A stretch of DNA of 64,000 nucleotides from Conexibacter sp. CPCC 205762. GTDB lineage: Bacteria > Actinomycetota > Thermoleophilia > Solirubrobacterales > Solirubrobacteraceae. This document shows, in pieces, positions 33,644 through 40,465 of the stretch. Under the pieces are notes generated by a model. That model did no database searches and was not told where the DNA came from. It was given only the letters and a program-made list of their open reading frames with translations. The stretch covers positions 1 to 64,000 of the forward strand of contig NZ_JAUTDN010000034.1 of NCBI RefSeq assembly GCF_030646155.1, written 5' to 3'. Each line of letters begins with the position of its first letter. The first letter of the stretch is position 1. The translations under genes were made by a program, and so were the position numbers.

Positions 33644-34318
33644 ATGTCGAAGAAGTTCGACGAAGTGCTTGACCAGTTCGAGCACGCCGTAGAGGCAGCG
33701 ATCATCTCCGCCTACGCTGCGGAGGGCTATGTCGATGAGGATGGAGAGCGGTCCGATTCGACAATGAGAGAAGCTGTCTACAGAATCGTCATCGAGAGAG
33801 CCCTGGTCGACTCAAAGGGCGAGCGGTCGCGGAACGCGATCACGAGAGGCGAGCTTTACGCTGCCGCGTTTCCCAATGGCCCCGGCGCGAACGGTGGCGT
33901 CGACGATCTCGACCGGGTTCAGCGGGAAGCGTACAGCCGAATCAACACCGCCGTTTGGGGGCTTACGCAGACCTCGCGAGGCGGGTGGATTCAGCGTCGA
34001 CTCCTGCTTGACGGGACCCTCGTGCTTTGTCGGTTCAGAGTGCACCGCCAGAACGATCCGGCTGCGGCGATCTTCGTGACGGACAACGAGACGCTCATCA
34101 TGGAAGACGGCGTCGATAAGGAGATCCAGGGAATGGTGCGTCGCGCACGCAACCTCCGAAAGGATCTCGAAATGATTATGCAGCGCCACCCGAGACTCCG
34201 CAGACGAGTTGCAAAGCAGCTCGGAACGGAGCTGCGTCAGATCGATGCTGAGCTTATGGCTGGCATGGACGCGACCGCCGACGCTCAGCCCACCCCTCTG
34301 CTCTCAAGAACAAACTGA
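33644..34318 (+). CDS. Unrecognised protein, possible defence component
   Basis: 224 residues, start ATG with GGAAAGGGAAAAT in front, a good ribosome site. The first 50 residues are acidic and helical (FDEVLDQFEHAVEAAIISAYAAEGY), the middle (RNAITRGELYAAAFPNGPGANGGVDDLDRVQREAYSRINTAVWGLTQ) could be a winged helix, and the last 80 are basic helices (MVRRARNLRKDLEMIMQRHPRLRRRVAKQLG). No nuclease or ATPase motif is visible. It lies between the methyltransferase and the winged-helix protein, all on the same strand, which suggests a joint function. Confidence 0.75.
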   Translation: MSKKFDEVLDQFEHAVEAAIISAYAAEGYVDEDGERSDSTMREAVYRIVIERALVDSKGERSRNAITRGELYAAAFPNGPGANGGVDDLDRVQREAYSRINTAVWGLTQTSRGGWIQRRLLLDGTLVLCRFRVHRQNDPAAAIFVTDNETLIMEDGVDKEIQGMVRRARNLRKDLEMIMQRHPRLRRRVAKQLGTELRQIDAELMAGMDATADAQPTPLLSRTN

Positions 34319-34327
34319 TCCGCGAGC

Positions 34328-35134
34328 ATGGCGGAAAGCCCTGTAAGCGCCCGTAACCAGGTTCTTGCTGCTCTGCAGCAGGAACCTGGCCTCACGGACG
34401 GGGACATCGAGAGCGTTACCGGCTTGTCTCATAGCAAAGCGTCTCACGCTCGCGTAGGCCTGTGGCGTGATGGGCTGATCGCACGAGCAGGCCAGGACGA
34501 GCGTCGTCGCTGGCTGTGGGAGTGCGTCACGGACGAGCGCCGCGACTACGCCCGAACGCAGCATCGGGACGCAATGGAGCGGCGCCTGCGGGACTCCCTC
34601 GACAAGAAGCCTGTCGAGCAGCGTGCAGCCATCGCTTTCCACCTTTTGCTGAACGACGACGTCGATAGCAGCATGCGAGACCTGTTTTCACGTCAGAGGC
34701 ATTGGCGTCGGGCACAGGCTGCGGCGAACAACGTTCGGCGTGAGAAGGAAGCCGATCGACGGGCACGTCGGAAGGCGATGCGCGATGCAGCGGACGACGA
34801 TGCCCTTCTGGCGTTCCTTACGATTCGGGACCGAATTCGGAATCTGATCGACGCACTTTTCGTCCTGCGCCAGCAGCTCGACGATGACCGCGCGCGGCTG
34901 GCCGAGGGCGAACCGACTCGGATCTCTATTGAACACTGGGGAGACGTCCATCGAAATGTTCATGAGGTCCTGCTTCTGACTCAGGTGATCTTCAAAGAAC
35001 TCGTCGACACTCTTGATCTCACCATGGACAGCTGCCCTGTCTGCGGCGCTCGACTTGTGCATGACGTCGGGTCAATCGCAGAGGGCTACGTCGAAGGAGA
35101 GATCGTCGAGGAGGAAGGTCTTCTGCCGACGTGA
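34328..35134 (+). CDS. Winged-helix / coiled-coil protein with CxxC tail, unknown function
   Basis: 268 residues, starting 9 bases after the preceding gene. Residues about 9-60 are a winged helix (NQVLAALQQEPGLTDGDIESVTGLSHSKASHARVGLWRDGL). The middle is a long charged helical region (RRQRHWRRAQAAANNVRREKEADRRARRKAMRD). Near the end DSCPVCGARLVH has one CxxC pair and no second pair, so metal binding would need a dimer or partner. Probably DNA-binding. Same strand as the methyltransferase, so part of the same putative cassette. Confidence 0.75.
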   Translation: MAESPVSARNQVLAALQQEPGLTDGDIESVTGLSHSKASHARVGLWRDGLIARAGQDERRRWLWECVTDERRDYARTQHRDAMERRLRDSLDKKPVEQRAAIAFHLLLNDDVDSSMRDLFSRQRHWRRAQAAANNVRREKEADRRARRKAMRDAADDDALLAFLTIRDRIRNLIDALFVLRQQLDDDRARLAEGEPTRISIEHWGDVHRNVHEVLLLTQVIFKELVDTLDLTMDSCPVCGARLVHDVGSIAEGYVEGEIVEEEGLLPT

Positions 35135-35215
35135 CGTGAGCGTGCTGCTCACGCCTGCGCGAGGGACCGGGCGTCCAAGCTGTGGCAGCACGGGCTGTCC
35201 CAGCGCGATAGCCCG

Positions 35216-35248
35216 GGGGTGGCGGGCGTTGCCCGCCACCCCTTCTCT
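35216..35248 (+). terminator. Strong GC-rich terminator hairpin
   Basis: GGGGTGGCGGGC (35216-35227) and GCCCGCCACCCC (35231-35242) are exact 12-base arms around a GTT loop, followed by a short TTCTCT tract. It stands between the end of the methyltransferase cassette and the convergent integrase operon and can serve both. Confidence 0.6.
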
Positions 35249-35256
35249 CGTCGCGT

Positions 35257-35628
35257 TCAGCCACGGGTCGCGAGCCATCCCTCGACTGTTTTGTCCGTTA
35301 ACCCCTCACGCTCAAGCTGCTTGAGCGTGCGTTCCGCCGATCCGCGGCCGATGCCTGTTGCGTCTGCGATCTCGCTGGTGGTTCTGGGGCCGTTGGCAAT
35401 GACGGCGAGGATCTTGTCGCGGTTCTGCCCGCGGGGAGCGCGAGAGCCGTTGGTGGCGCCGGCGCCCTGCTGGCGTTCGATGGCTCTGATGACGGCGTTC
35501 AGTTCGGTCAGTGCGGTGATTCTGTCGGCGAGCTTGTGCTCGACGGCGGCGCGTTCGGCGGTGATCTCGGTCTCGATCGTGTCGCGCTGGGTCTTGAGGG
35601 TGATGAGGGTGTCGTCGATGACCCGCAT
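35257..35628 (-). CDS. Small coiled-coil / winged-helix DNA-binding protein, integrase-linked
   Basis: 123 residues, AGGAGG six bases before the ATG. The first 55 residues are a coiled coil (TLKTQRDTIETEITAERAAVEHKLADRITALTELNAVIRAIE), then a linker, then a winged helix (RDKILAVIANGPRTTSEIADATGIGRGSAERTLKQLEREGL). It follows the integrase gene by 27 bases on the same strand, so the two share a transcript. It could be the recombination directionality factor or a regulator of excision; no family assignment. Confidence 0.75.
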   Translation of the reverse strand: MRVIDDTLITLKTQRDTIETEITAERAAVEHKLADRITALTELNAVIRAIERQQGAGATNGSRAPRGQNRDKILAVIANGPRTTSEIADATGIGRGSAERTLKQLEREGLTDKTVEGWLATRG

Positions 35629-35655
35629 GGTCTGCCTCCTGGGCGTTGGGTTGGG

Positions 35656-36973
35656 TTAGGCGGCGAGCGTGTTCGGCGGCTCGTCGGTGCGGGTGCTGGG
35701 CGGGGTGCTGTTGACCAGCTCGCGCAGGCGGACGCGTTGGGTCGGGTCGCTGGCCATGTCGTGGGTGTAGACCTCGAGCGTGAACTCGTAGCGGGTGTGG
35801 CCGATCTGTCTCTTGGACGTGTCGGGGTCGGTGCCGAGCGCGGCGAGGATCGACGCGAACGCGTGACGGAGCTTGTGCGGCGACAGCCCTTCGGGCAGTG
35901 GGCTACGGCCTTTGGAGATCAGCAGTTCGTCGGCGGCCTCCAGGACTGGCTCGACGACGCGGTTGCGGACGTTGTCCTTGTCGCGAATCCCGCCGGTTCC
36001 GGTTGGGAAGACGTAGTCGTCGGGGTCGGTGTAGTCGCAGCCGGCCTTGTAGTCGGTCAGCGCGGCGTGGAGGATCGGAACGATGTCGATGGTGCGGATG
36101 CCGGCCTTCGTCTTGGATCTCGTGATCCGCAGCTTGCGGTTGGCGAGGTCGACGTTGCGCCATCTGAGCAGGCACAGCTCGTGGGCGCGCAGGCCGGCGA
36201 AGATCAGCGTCGCGATCGACGGCAGCCGGCCCGCCATGCGGTAGCGGGGCTGGCGGTCGAGGCCGGCGGCGGCTTGCAGCAGCGCCTCGATCTCATCGAC
36301 GCTCTCCAAGTGCGCGGCCTGCTTGGGCGGGACGGCGAGGCGGCGGCGTCTGCCCTCGGCCGGGTTCTCGGGGATCAGCTTGTACTCGACGGCCTGCGTG
36401 AGGATCGTCTGCAGGATCTCGATCGTCTTGTTGATCGTCGTCGCACCGAACGGCCGCAGCACGTACTCGCGTCTGCGGATTCTCGCGGTCAGCGGTCTGC
36501 CAGCCTCGATCGCCGCGCTGCGGGCGCGGGACTGGCCGACCTTGTGGCGGCGGTAGTCGTCAACGAGCTGCGTGTCGATCTCGTCCAACACGTAGTTGCC
36601 GAAGAACGGCCGCAAGTGCAGGTCGACCGCCCAGCGCTCGAACGCAACCGACCGCTCGGAGACCTCGCCGACGCGGCCTTCGAGGTAGCCGGCCGCGAAC
36701 GTCTCGAACGTCGGGATCGCTCTCGCCTCCGCACGCTGTTGGGCGCGCTTGGCCTTCGTGCGGTCGGGCGGGAGCCAGATATCTGCGGCGCACGTCGGCC
36801 ATCACGTTGGCGTACTCCTCGGTCGCTCTGCGGTCATCCCAGCCGTCCGTGCGGGCGCCGAGCGTCACGTAGTGGCGCTCGCCCTCGGACGTGAACCGCA
36901 GCACGTACACCGAGCCGCCGTCGAAGAACCGCTCGAACACTCCACGCGCAACTCGGCGCTCTCTCACACTCAT
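35656..36973 (-). pseudogene. Tyrosine site-specific integrase, interrupted by a one-base frameshift
   Basis: The protein reads in one frame from ATG 36973 (MSVRERRVARGVFERFFDGGSVYVLRF to NVMADVRR) and then, one base later, in another frame (DIWLPPDRTKAKRAQQ ... TFAAGYLEGRVGEVSERSV) through to the stop at 35656. The extra base is at about 36,784 (the T on the plus strand). Joined, it is about 438 residues: arm-binding and SAM-like N-terminal domains, then a catalytic domain with Arg in LRAHELCLLRW, Lys in RSKTKAG, HKLRH and the last HTRYEFTLEVYTH with the nucleophile Tyr. All catalytic residues are kept, so the damage is recent or a sequencing error. It would have inserted the element into tRNA-His. 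Confidence 0.85.
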
Positions 36974-37277
36974 TCTCGTCTCACCACCTATTCGATTGAA
37001 CTCACGAGAACCGAGACTTCGATCGGGCGGCCGTGAAGGAGCAGCGGCCTGTCCGATCGGCTGGTTCATCGCATTGGCGGCCGGGCGTTTGCCCCGTCCC
37101 GACCGTGGTTTTCAGCGTGCAACGAGCTTAGCTCGACGCGGCACCGAAGCCAAGCGCTATTTCAGTGAACCCACGATAATCAGACAGCATCGCCGGGCAT
37201 CCGATTATTCGTTCCACGAACAGGGATGCCCGGGGATTGATGCGACGCGCTAGAACCTGGGCGGATAGGGTCGACGT
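36974..37277. promoter_or_regulatory. Intergenic region between integrase and GIY-YIG gene
   Basis: 304 bases with no gene. CCGGGCATCC (37193-37202) and GGATGCCCGG (37224-37233) are an exact 10-base inverted repeat with a 21-base AT-rich spacer. The wider block ATCGCCGGGCAT (37189-37200) recurs at the right end of the element, in reverse complement at about 40,348-40,359, and CCCCGGGCATCCCC lies at about 40,297. So the same protein, integrase or regulator, may bind here and at the attachment site. Confidence 0.45.
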
Positions 37278-38150
37278 GTGGCCTCGACCGTGCGGAGACT
37301 GTTCCAGGCGGCAGGAGCGCGCCGGCACGGCAGCGTCAAATGGGGCGAGCGCATCCCCGCCGCCGGCACGACCGGCGTCTACGTCGTCGCCCTTGCCGCT
37401 CCGACCGCGACCGCGCCGATCTCTCGGCCCGCCGTTGAGCGTCTGCTCGCTGCGCGCCCAGAGCTGGCGGTCGATGGACGGCACCCGGCCGTCGAGACGC
37501 TGGCGGAACGACTGGCGACGATGTGGTGCCCGGACGAGATCGTCCTCTACATCGGCCTTGCCGGCCCACGTAGTGGCAAGCGCGGCGACTTCGTCTCCAA
37601 GCGCGTGGCCGAGTACTACCGGACCCGGCTCGGCGACCGCAGCCCACATGCCGGCGGCTGGCCGCTGAAGACGCTCACCGTGACCGACGACCTCTACGTC
37701 CACTACGCGTACTGCGACCACTACGAGGACGCGGAGCGCGCGATGCTCGACGCCTTCGCCACCGCGACCTCGTCGGGCACCCGCGCGACCCTGCCGGGCG
37801 GGGTTGCGCTGCCGTTCGCGAACCTCGTCGGCGGCGACGGCCGCAGGCAGCCTCACGGCATCACCGGCGCGAAGGCCCCGAGGCGCACAAGAACCCCACG
37901 CAGCGGCCACGCGCCGCAGCCTGCGGACCAATCCACCACGCGCGTCGTCCGTCCCGTCAGAGGCGCCCAGGTCACCGCTGAGCAGTTCGCCGCCCGCCTC
38001 GGCATCAGCGGCAAGACGTTCCGTGCGTGGCTGCGCGCGCAGAGACTTGCCGGCAACCCGCTGGTCACCGGGCACCAACACCGCGGCTCCTGGCTGTTCG
38101 ACGCCGAGGACGCCACCGCGCTCGAAGCGCAGTATCGACAGCGGAGCTGA
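37278..38150 (+). CDS. GIY-YIG-like nuclease domain fused to a helix-turn-helix
   Basis: 290 residues from GTG 37278. TTGVYVVALAAP (about residue 31) and DEIVLYIGLAGPRSGKRGDFVSKRVAEYYRTRLG (about 85-118) look like the GIY and YIG strands of that nuclease fold, with the conserved Arg in the following helix. A Pro/Arg/Thr linker (about 195-230) leads to VTAEQFAARLGISGKTFRAWLRAQRL, a helix-turn-helix in the last 60 residues. GIY-YIG domains cut DNA in homing, repair and restriction; here the HTH may give site specificity. Location inside the element suggests a defence or element-maintenance role. The nuclease call is by pattern and not certain. Confidence 0.65.
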   Translation: MASTVRRLFQAAGARRHGSVKWGERIPAAGTTGVYVVALAAPTATAPISRPAVERLLAARPELAVDGRHPAVETLAERLATMWCPDEIVLYIGLAGPRSGKRGDFVSKRVAEYYRTRLGDRSPHAGGWPLKTLTVTDDLYVHYAYCDHYEDAERAMLDAFATATSSGTRATLPGGVALPFANLVGGDGRRQPHGITGAKAPRRTRTPRSGHAPQPADQSTTRVVRPVRGAQVTAEQFAARLGISGKTFRAWLRAQRLAGNPLVTGHQHRGSWLFDAEDATALEAQYRQRS

Positions 38151-38163
38151 GTACGCTGGATTT

Positions 38164-38373
38164 GTGCGCCGCACCGATCGCGACAGGCCGCCAACCGCAC
38201 CCGGCGACTTCGTCCGCGACCCGCTCGCCAATCCGGCCGCGATCATCGCCGCCCGTGAGCGCTCCATGGCCGAGCGTCTTGAACTCGCCATCAGCTGGAA
38301 CAAGGTCGCCTCGCAACTCCGAGAGGGCATGGTCTTGGTCCAAGCGACCCAGCAAGCCGCTCCCAGACGATGA
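38164..38373 (+). CDS. Small hypothetical protein
   Basis: 69 residues from GTG 38164, 13 bases after the GIY-YIG gene, on the same strand. RRTDRDRPPTAPGDFVRDPLANPAAIIAARERSMAERLELAISWNKVASQLREG: basic disordered start, then a helical second half. No recognised domain. Its position makes it a likely partner of the preceding gene, for example as an inhibitor or accessory factor, but this is only position. Confidence 0.5.
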   Translation: MRRTDRDRPPTAPGDFVRDPLANPAAIIAARERSMAERLELAISWNKVASQLREGMVLVQATQQAAPRR

Positions 38374-38537
38374 CCATCCCGGGCGCCGCAGATGCGTTGA
38401 GACGCTGGACGGGCAGCTCCCGGAGCAGTGCCAATCGGCAACAACAGAGGTACCGTCCTTAAAGAAATGTCGCCGAACAGCGACGCCCTGAGATCGCCCG
38501 TGGGGCAGTCGATCTCGGCACCTCGCTACGGCGCTGT

Positions 38538-38604
38538 GAGCGAACTGAAAGAGGGCGTGACGAGGCCGATAGCGAACTCAACGAGCGAACCGGTGAGCGA
38601 ACTG
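38538..38604 (+). repeat. Iteron-like direct repeats (GAGCGAACTG)
   Basis: GAGCGAACTG at 38538, TAGCGAACTC at 38570, GAGCGAACCG at 38583 and GAGCGAACTG at 38595; the last three are 12-13 bases apart. This lies in a 265-base gene-free stretch beyond the last gene of the minus-strand small-protein operon. Direct repeats of this type mark replication origins or transfer origins of plasmids and elements, or binding sites for a repressor. A single GAGCGAACCG also occurs at about 33,584. Confidence 0.5.
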
Positions 38605-38638
38605 GATTCACGGACCTCAACGAGGGTGTTTCGGTTCC

Positions 38639-38899
38639 CTACTCGTCGTCGTCCTCCTCCCGCGTCATCTCGCGTGCGAAGTCTTCGGCGGCTCGGTACA
38701 TGGCGACGCATTCGTGGCAGAGGGCGCCTTGGCGGGGGACGTAGTTCTTCTGGCACTGGCATATCTGTCCCCACTTCTCGGGCGGCGGGGTGCGTTTGCC
38801 GTCGTTGTGGAAGTGGCCGAGGTAGATGCGCTGGGGGCCGTCGGGGAGGTCGAGTTCGAGGTAGTGCGGGCGGGCGGGTATGTGGTCGTCGCTGGTCAT
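38639..38899 (-). CDS. Small zinc-ribbon-like protein
   Basis: 86 residues from ATG 38899, overlapping the stop of the CopG-like gene (ATGA). CQCQKNY about residues 48-50 and CHEC about 61-64 give a C-x-C ... C-x-x-C set that could hold one zinc ion. N-terminal ELDLPDGPQRIYLGHFHNDGK is beta-like; the C-terminus is acidic (REEDDDE). No family recognised. Last gene of a five-gene overlapping operon. Confidence 0.7.
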   Translation of the reverse strand: MTSDDHIPARPHYLELDLPDGPQRIYLGHFHNDGKRTPPPEKWGQICQCQKNYVPRQGALCHECVAMYRAAEDFAREMTREEDDDE

Positions 38900-39120
38900 G
38901 AGGTGGGCTCCTGAAAGCTGGTGGTGAGGCCGAGGGCGTCTGCCTCGGCGGCGTGAAGCTGCTGGGCGCGCTCGGTGAAGTCGGACTCGGCTCGACGGGC
39001 TTCGGCGTGGCGGCGCAGCGCCTGGCGCAGGACGGCGGCGCGGGACTGGCCGCCCACGCGGGCGAGCAGGGCGAGGGTGGCGGCGTCGGCGTCGTCGAGG
39101 CGGAGCGTCATCGCCTTCAT
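38896..39120 (-). CDS. CopG-like ribbon-helix-helix protein
   Basis: 74 residues from ATG 39120. MTLRLDDADAATLALLARVGGQSRAAVLRQALRRHAEAR is a ribbon-helix-helix with the strand TLRLDD and two helices. These proteins dimerise and bind short repeats in operators, copy-control sites or transfer origins. ATGA overlaps on both sides link it to its neighbours. A longer upstream start would run into the previous gene. Confidence 0.8.
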   Translation of the reverse strand: MKAMTLRLDDADAATLALLARVGGQSRAAVLRQALRRHAEARRAESDFTERAQQLHAAEADALGLTTSFQEPTS

Positions 39121-39547
39121 GAGGGCGGCTCCGGGGTCGGGGCGGTGGCGTCGATCTCGATGGTTCGCAGGAGGCGCAGCAGTTGGCGGGTGGTGTTGTT
39201 GGCGGTCGCGATGTCTTCGAGGCCGGCGGCGCCGCGCCAGTAGTCGTCGCACTCGGCGGCGAGGAGGGCGATCGTGGTGGTGAGGGCGTCGTGACGGCCG
39301 TCGCCAGGACGTCGCGCTCGCCGGCGATCTCGACGGGGCGGCGTGCCGGGGAGAAGTCGAGCTGGTCGAGCAGCTCGTCGACCTCCAGCAGCGCGTCGCG
39401 GTGGGCGCGGGTCGGCGCGAACTGACCGGCGCCGGGCTCGCTGACGATCGCCTTGGAGATCGTCTCGGCCTTGGCGGCGTAGTTCGTCATCAAGGCGTCG
39501 ACGACGAGCGGGGTCAGGCGGGCGGGGATGGCGAGCAGCGCGAGCAT
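39117..39547 (-). pseudogene. Unknown small protein, apparently frameshifted
   Basis: The gene starts at ATG 39547 (TGATG overlap with the previous gene) and stops at 39117 (ATGA overlap with the next), but the span is 431 bases, not a multiple of three. The first frame is protein-like to VEIAGERDVLATAV at about 39,295; the second is protein-like from LTTTIALLAAECDDYWRGAAGLEDIATANNTTRQLL to the stop. Joined they give about 143 helical residues with no known domain. Either one base has been lost at about 39,285-39,300, or translation shifts by -1 there. Confidence 0.6.
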
Positions 39548-39777
39548 CAGCGCTGCCCTCGCCGGATCCACTGCTCGACGTGGTCGAGCCGGACGCTGAA
39601 GCCGGCGAGCAGGTCGGTGACGTGCTCGCGCAGCAGGCTCTCGTCGGCTTCGATCCGGGCGAGGTGGACGAGCGTCGCGTCACGGACCAGGGCCGCCTTG
39701 GCGACCTCCAGGCGCTCGGCGTGGAGGGTGAGCTTCGTCCAGGCGTCTCTGTCGAAGCGGACCGTGGTGGAGATCAT
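39547..39777 (-). CDS. Ribbon-helix-helix-like small protein
   Basis: 76 residues. MISTTVRFDRDAWTKLTLHAERLEVAKAALVRDATLVHLAR has the strand TTVRFDRD followed by two helices, as in Arc/MetJ proteins; the remainder is one helix (VTDLLAGFSVRLDHVEQWIRR). A second DNA-binding-type protein of the same operon, joined by ATGA to the HTH gene before it and TGATG to the gene after it. Confidence 0.75.
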   Translation of the reverse strand: MISTTVRFDRDAWTKLTLHAERLEVAKAALVRDATLVHLARIEADESLLREHVTDLLAGFSVRLDHVEQWIRRGQR

Positions 39778-40085
39778 CTGCGGCCGCCTCTCGAAGACGA
39801 CCGGCGCCGGCGCGGCCTCTCGCCGAAGCGTTGCTCGAACAGGGCGACCAGCTCGGAGAGCGGGACGTCGAGGCCGCTCGCGAGCTTACGCAGCACGCGC
39901 CAGGTTGGGTTGATCTCGCCGCGCTCGATCGCGCCGACGTAGTTGCGATGCATCTTCGCCGCGAAGCCGAGGCCCTCCTGCGAGAGCTGGCGGCGGGCGC
40001 GCGTCTCGCGAACCGCGGCGCCGAGCACGCCTAGCTCGGCGCTCTGCACGCGCGCGACGTGCCTCGACGGTCTGATGACCGGCAT
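39774..40085 (-). CDS. XRE/Cro-type helix-turn-helix regulator
   Basis: 103 residues from ATG 40085, with AGGAGG six bases in front. LGAAVRETRARRQLSQEGLGFAAKMHRNYVGAIERGEINPTWRVLRKLASGLDVPLSELVALFEQ (about residues 22-86) is a complete HTH_3 domain with the Q/E helices expected. First gene of the five-gene operon, so probably its autorepressor and the element's switch. Its N-terminal 20 residues are basic. Confidence 0.88.
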   Translation of the reverse strand: MPVIRPSRHVARVQSAELGVLGAAVRETRARRQLSQEGLGFAAKMHRNYVGAIERGEINPTWRVLRKLASGLDVPLSELVALFEQRFGERPRRRRSSSRGGRR

Positions 40086-40331
40086 GACTGCCTCCTGATG
40101 GTCGGAGGCACCGGCACGTGGAACCACGAACAGGCCGAAGCGGCACGGACCGAGACGGCGTGCGCGACAATCAGCCGGTACCGGAGTTCCTGCTCCGGTG
40201 CCAGGCCCCGGGGCGTTACCGCGCCGCCGGGGCCACCTAGTAGAACCGGGCGACCGTAGCTCGACGCACGGCGCCAAGCAACCAGGAATCCGGCCGAATC
40301 CCCGGGCATCCCCGACGATCGGCCGGAAAAG

Positions 40332-40345
40332 TGCAACTAGTTGCA
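40332..40345. repeat. Perfect palindrome at the right inner end
   Basis: TGCAACTAGTTGCA is its own reverse complement. The same half-site (TGCAACT) forms the arms of the inverted repeat at the left inner end (30,756-30,784), and an ACTAGT-centred palindrome sits in the equivalent place in the left flank (30,489-30,506). Confidence 0.55.
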
Positions 40346-40353
40346 GACATGCC

Positions 40354-40373
40354 CGGCGATCAGCGGCGATTCA
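40354..40373 (+). repeat. Two 10-bp direct repeats, candidate integrase arm sites
   Basis: CGGCGATCAG and CGGCGATTCA are adjacent and match the three units at 30,729-30,758 in seven or more of ten positions. Present at both inner ends in the same orientation. Confidence 0.5.
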
Positions 40374-40392
40374 TGCCGGCCCCAGAACGCAG

Positions 40393-40416
40393 AAAACCCC
40401 GCGAATGCGGGGCTTT
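40393..40416 (-). terminator. tRNA-His terminator
   Basis: On the minus strand GCCCCGC pairs with GCGGGG around ATTC, followed by TTTTC. It is 7 bases past the tRNA 3' end and would end that transcript. Confidence 0.7.
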
Positions 40417-40465
40417 CATGAGGGGTGAGCGACGGGACTTGAACCCGCGACCGCCTGGACCACAA
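40414..40465 (-). repeat. attR-like repeat within tRNA-His
   Basis: The right copy of the 52-base repeat, covering the tRNA 3' half from the anticodon loop outward. Only here does the sequence continue into the tRNA 5' half, so the tRNA was restored by the element's own copy of the 3' end. Confidence 0.9.

Larger units (their letters stand above)
40086..40423. other. Right inner end of the element with recombination-type repeats
   Basis: 338 bases without a gene. It holds a promoter for the HTH gene, the ATCGCCGGGCAT-type motifs (about 40,297 and, inverted, 40,348-40,359), a perfect palindrome TGCAACTAGTTGCA at 40,332-40,345, two 10-base CGGCGAT repeats at 40,354-40,373, and the tRNA terminator. 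The segment from about 40,190 resembles the flank left of the attL repeat (30,340-30,572). Confidence 0.55.
30573..40465. mobile_element. Integrative element inserted in tRNA-His
   Basis: The borders are a 52-base direct repeat (30,573-30,624 and 40,414-40,465, two mismatches). The right copy is the 3' half of the intact tRNA-His gene, the left copy is a stranded duplicate. The repeat ends in the anticodon loop, a normal crossover place for tyrosine integrases. Between them lie a tyrosine integrase, toxin-antitoxin, a DNA methyltransferase, a GIY-YIG-like protein and small DNA-binding proteins; the DNA is visibly less GC-rich, with AAG/GAA/ATT codons uncommon elsewhere in the window. About 9.9 kb, no phage structural or conjugation genes. 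Confidence 0.85.

Noticed and set aside
35216..35242. The 12-base inverted repeat as an insertion-sequence end or att site
   Set aside because: It lies between two convergent gene ends with a 3-base loop, the normal look of a terminator, and is not repeated elsewhere in the window.
38530..38610. A CRISPR array
   Set aside because: The repeats are 10 bases and only 12-13 bases apart, with no unique spacers of regular length and no cas genes.
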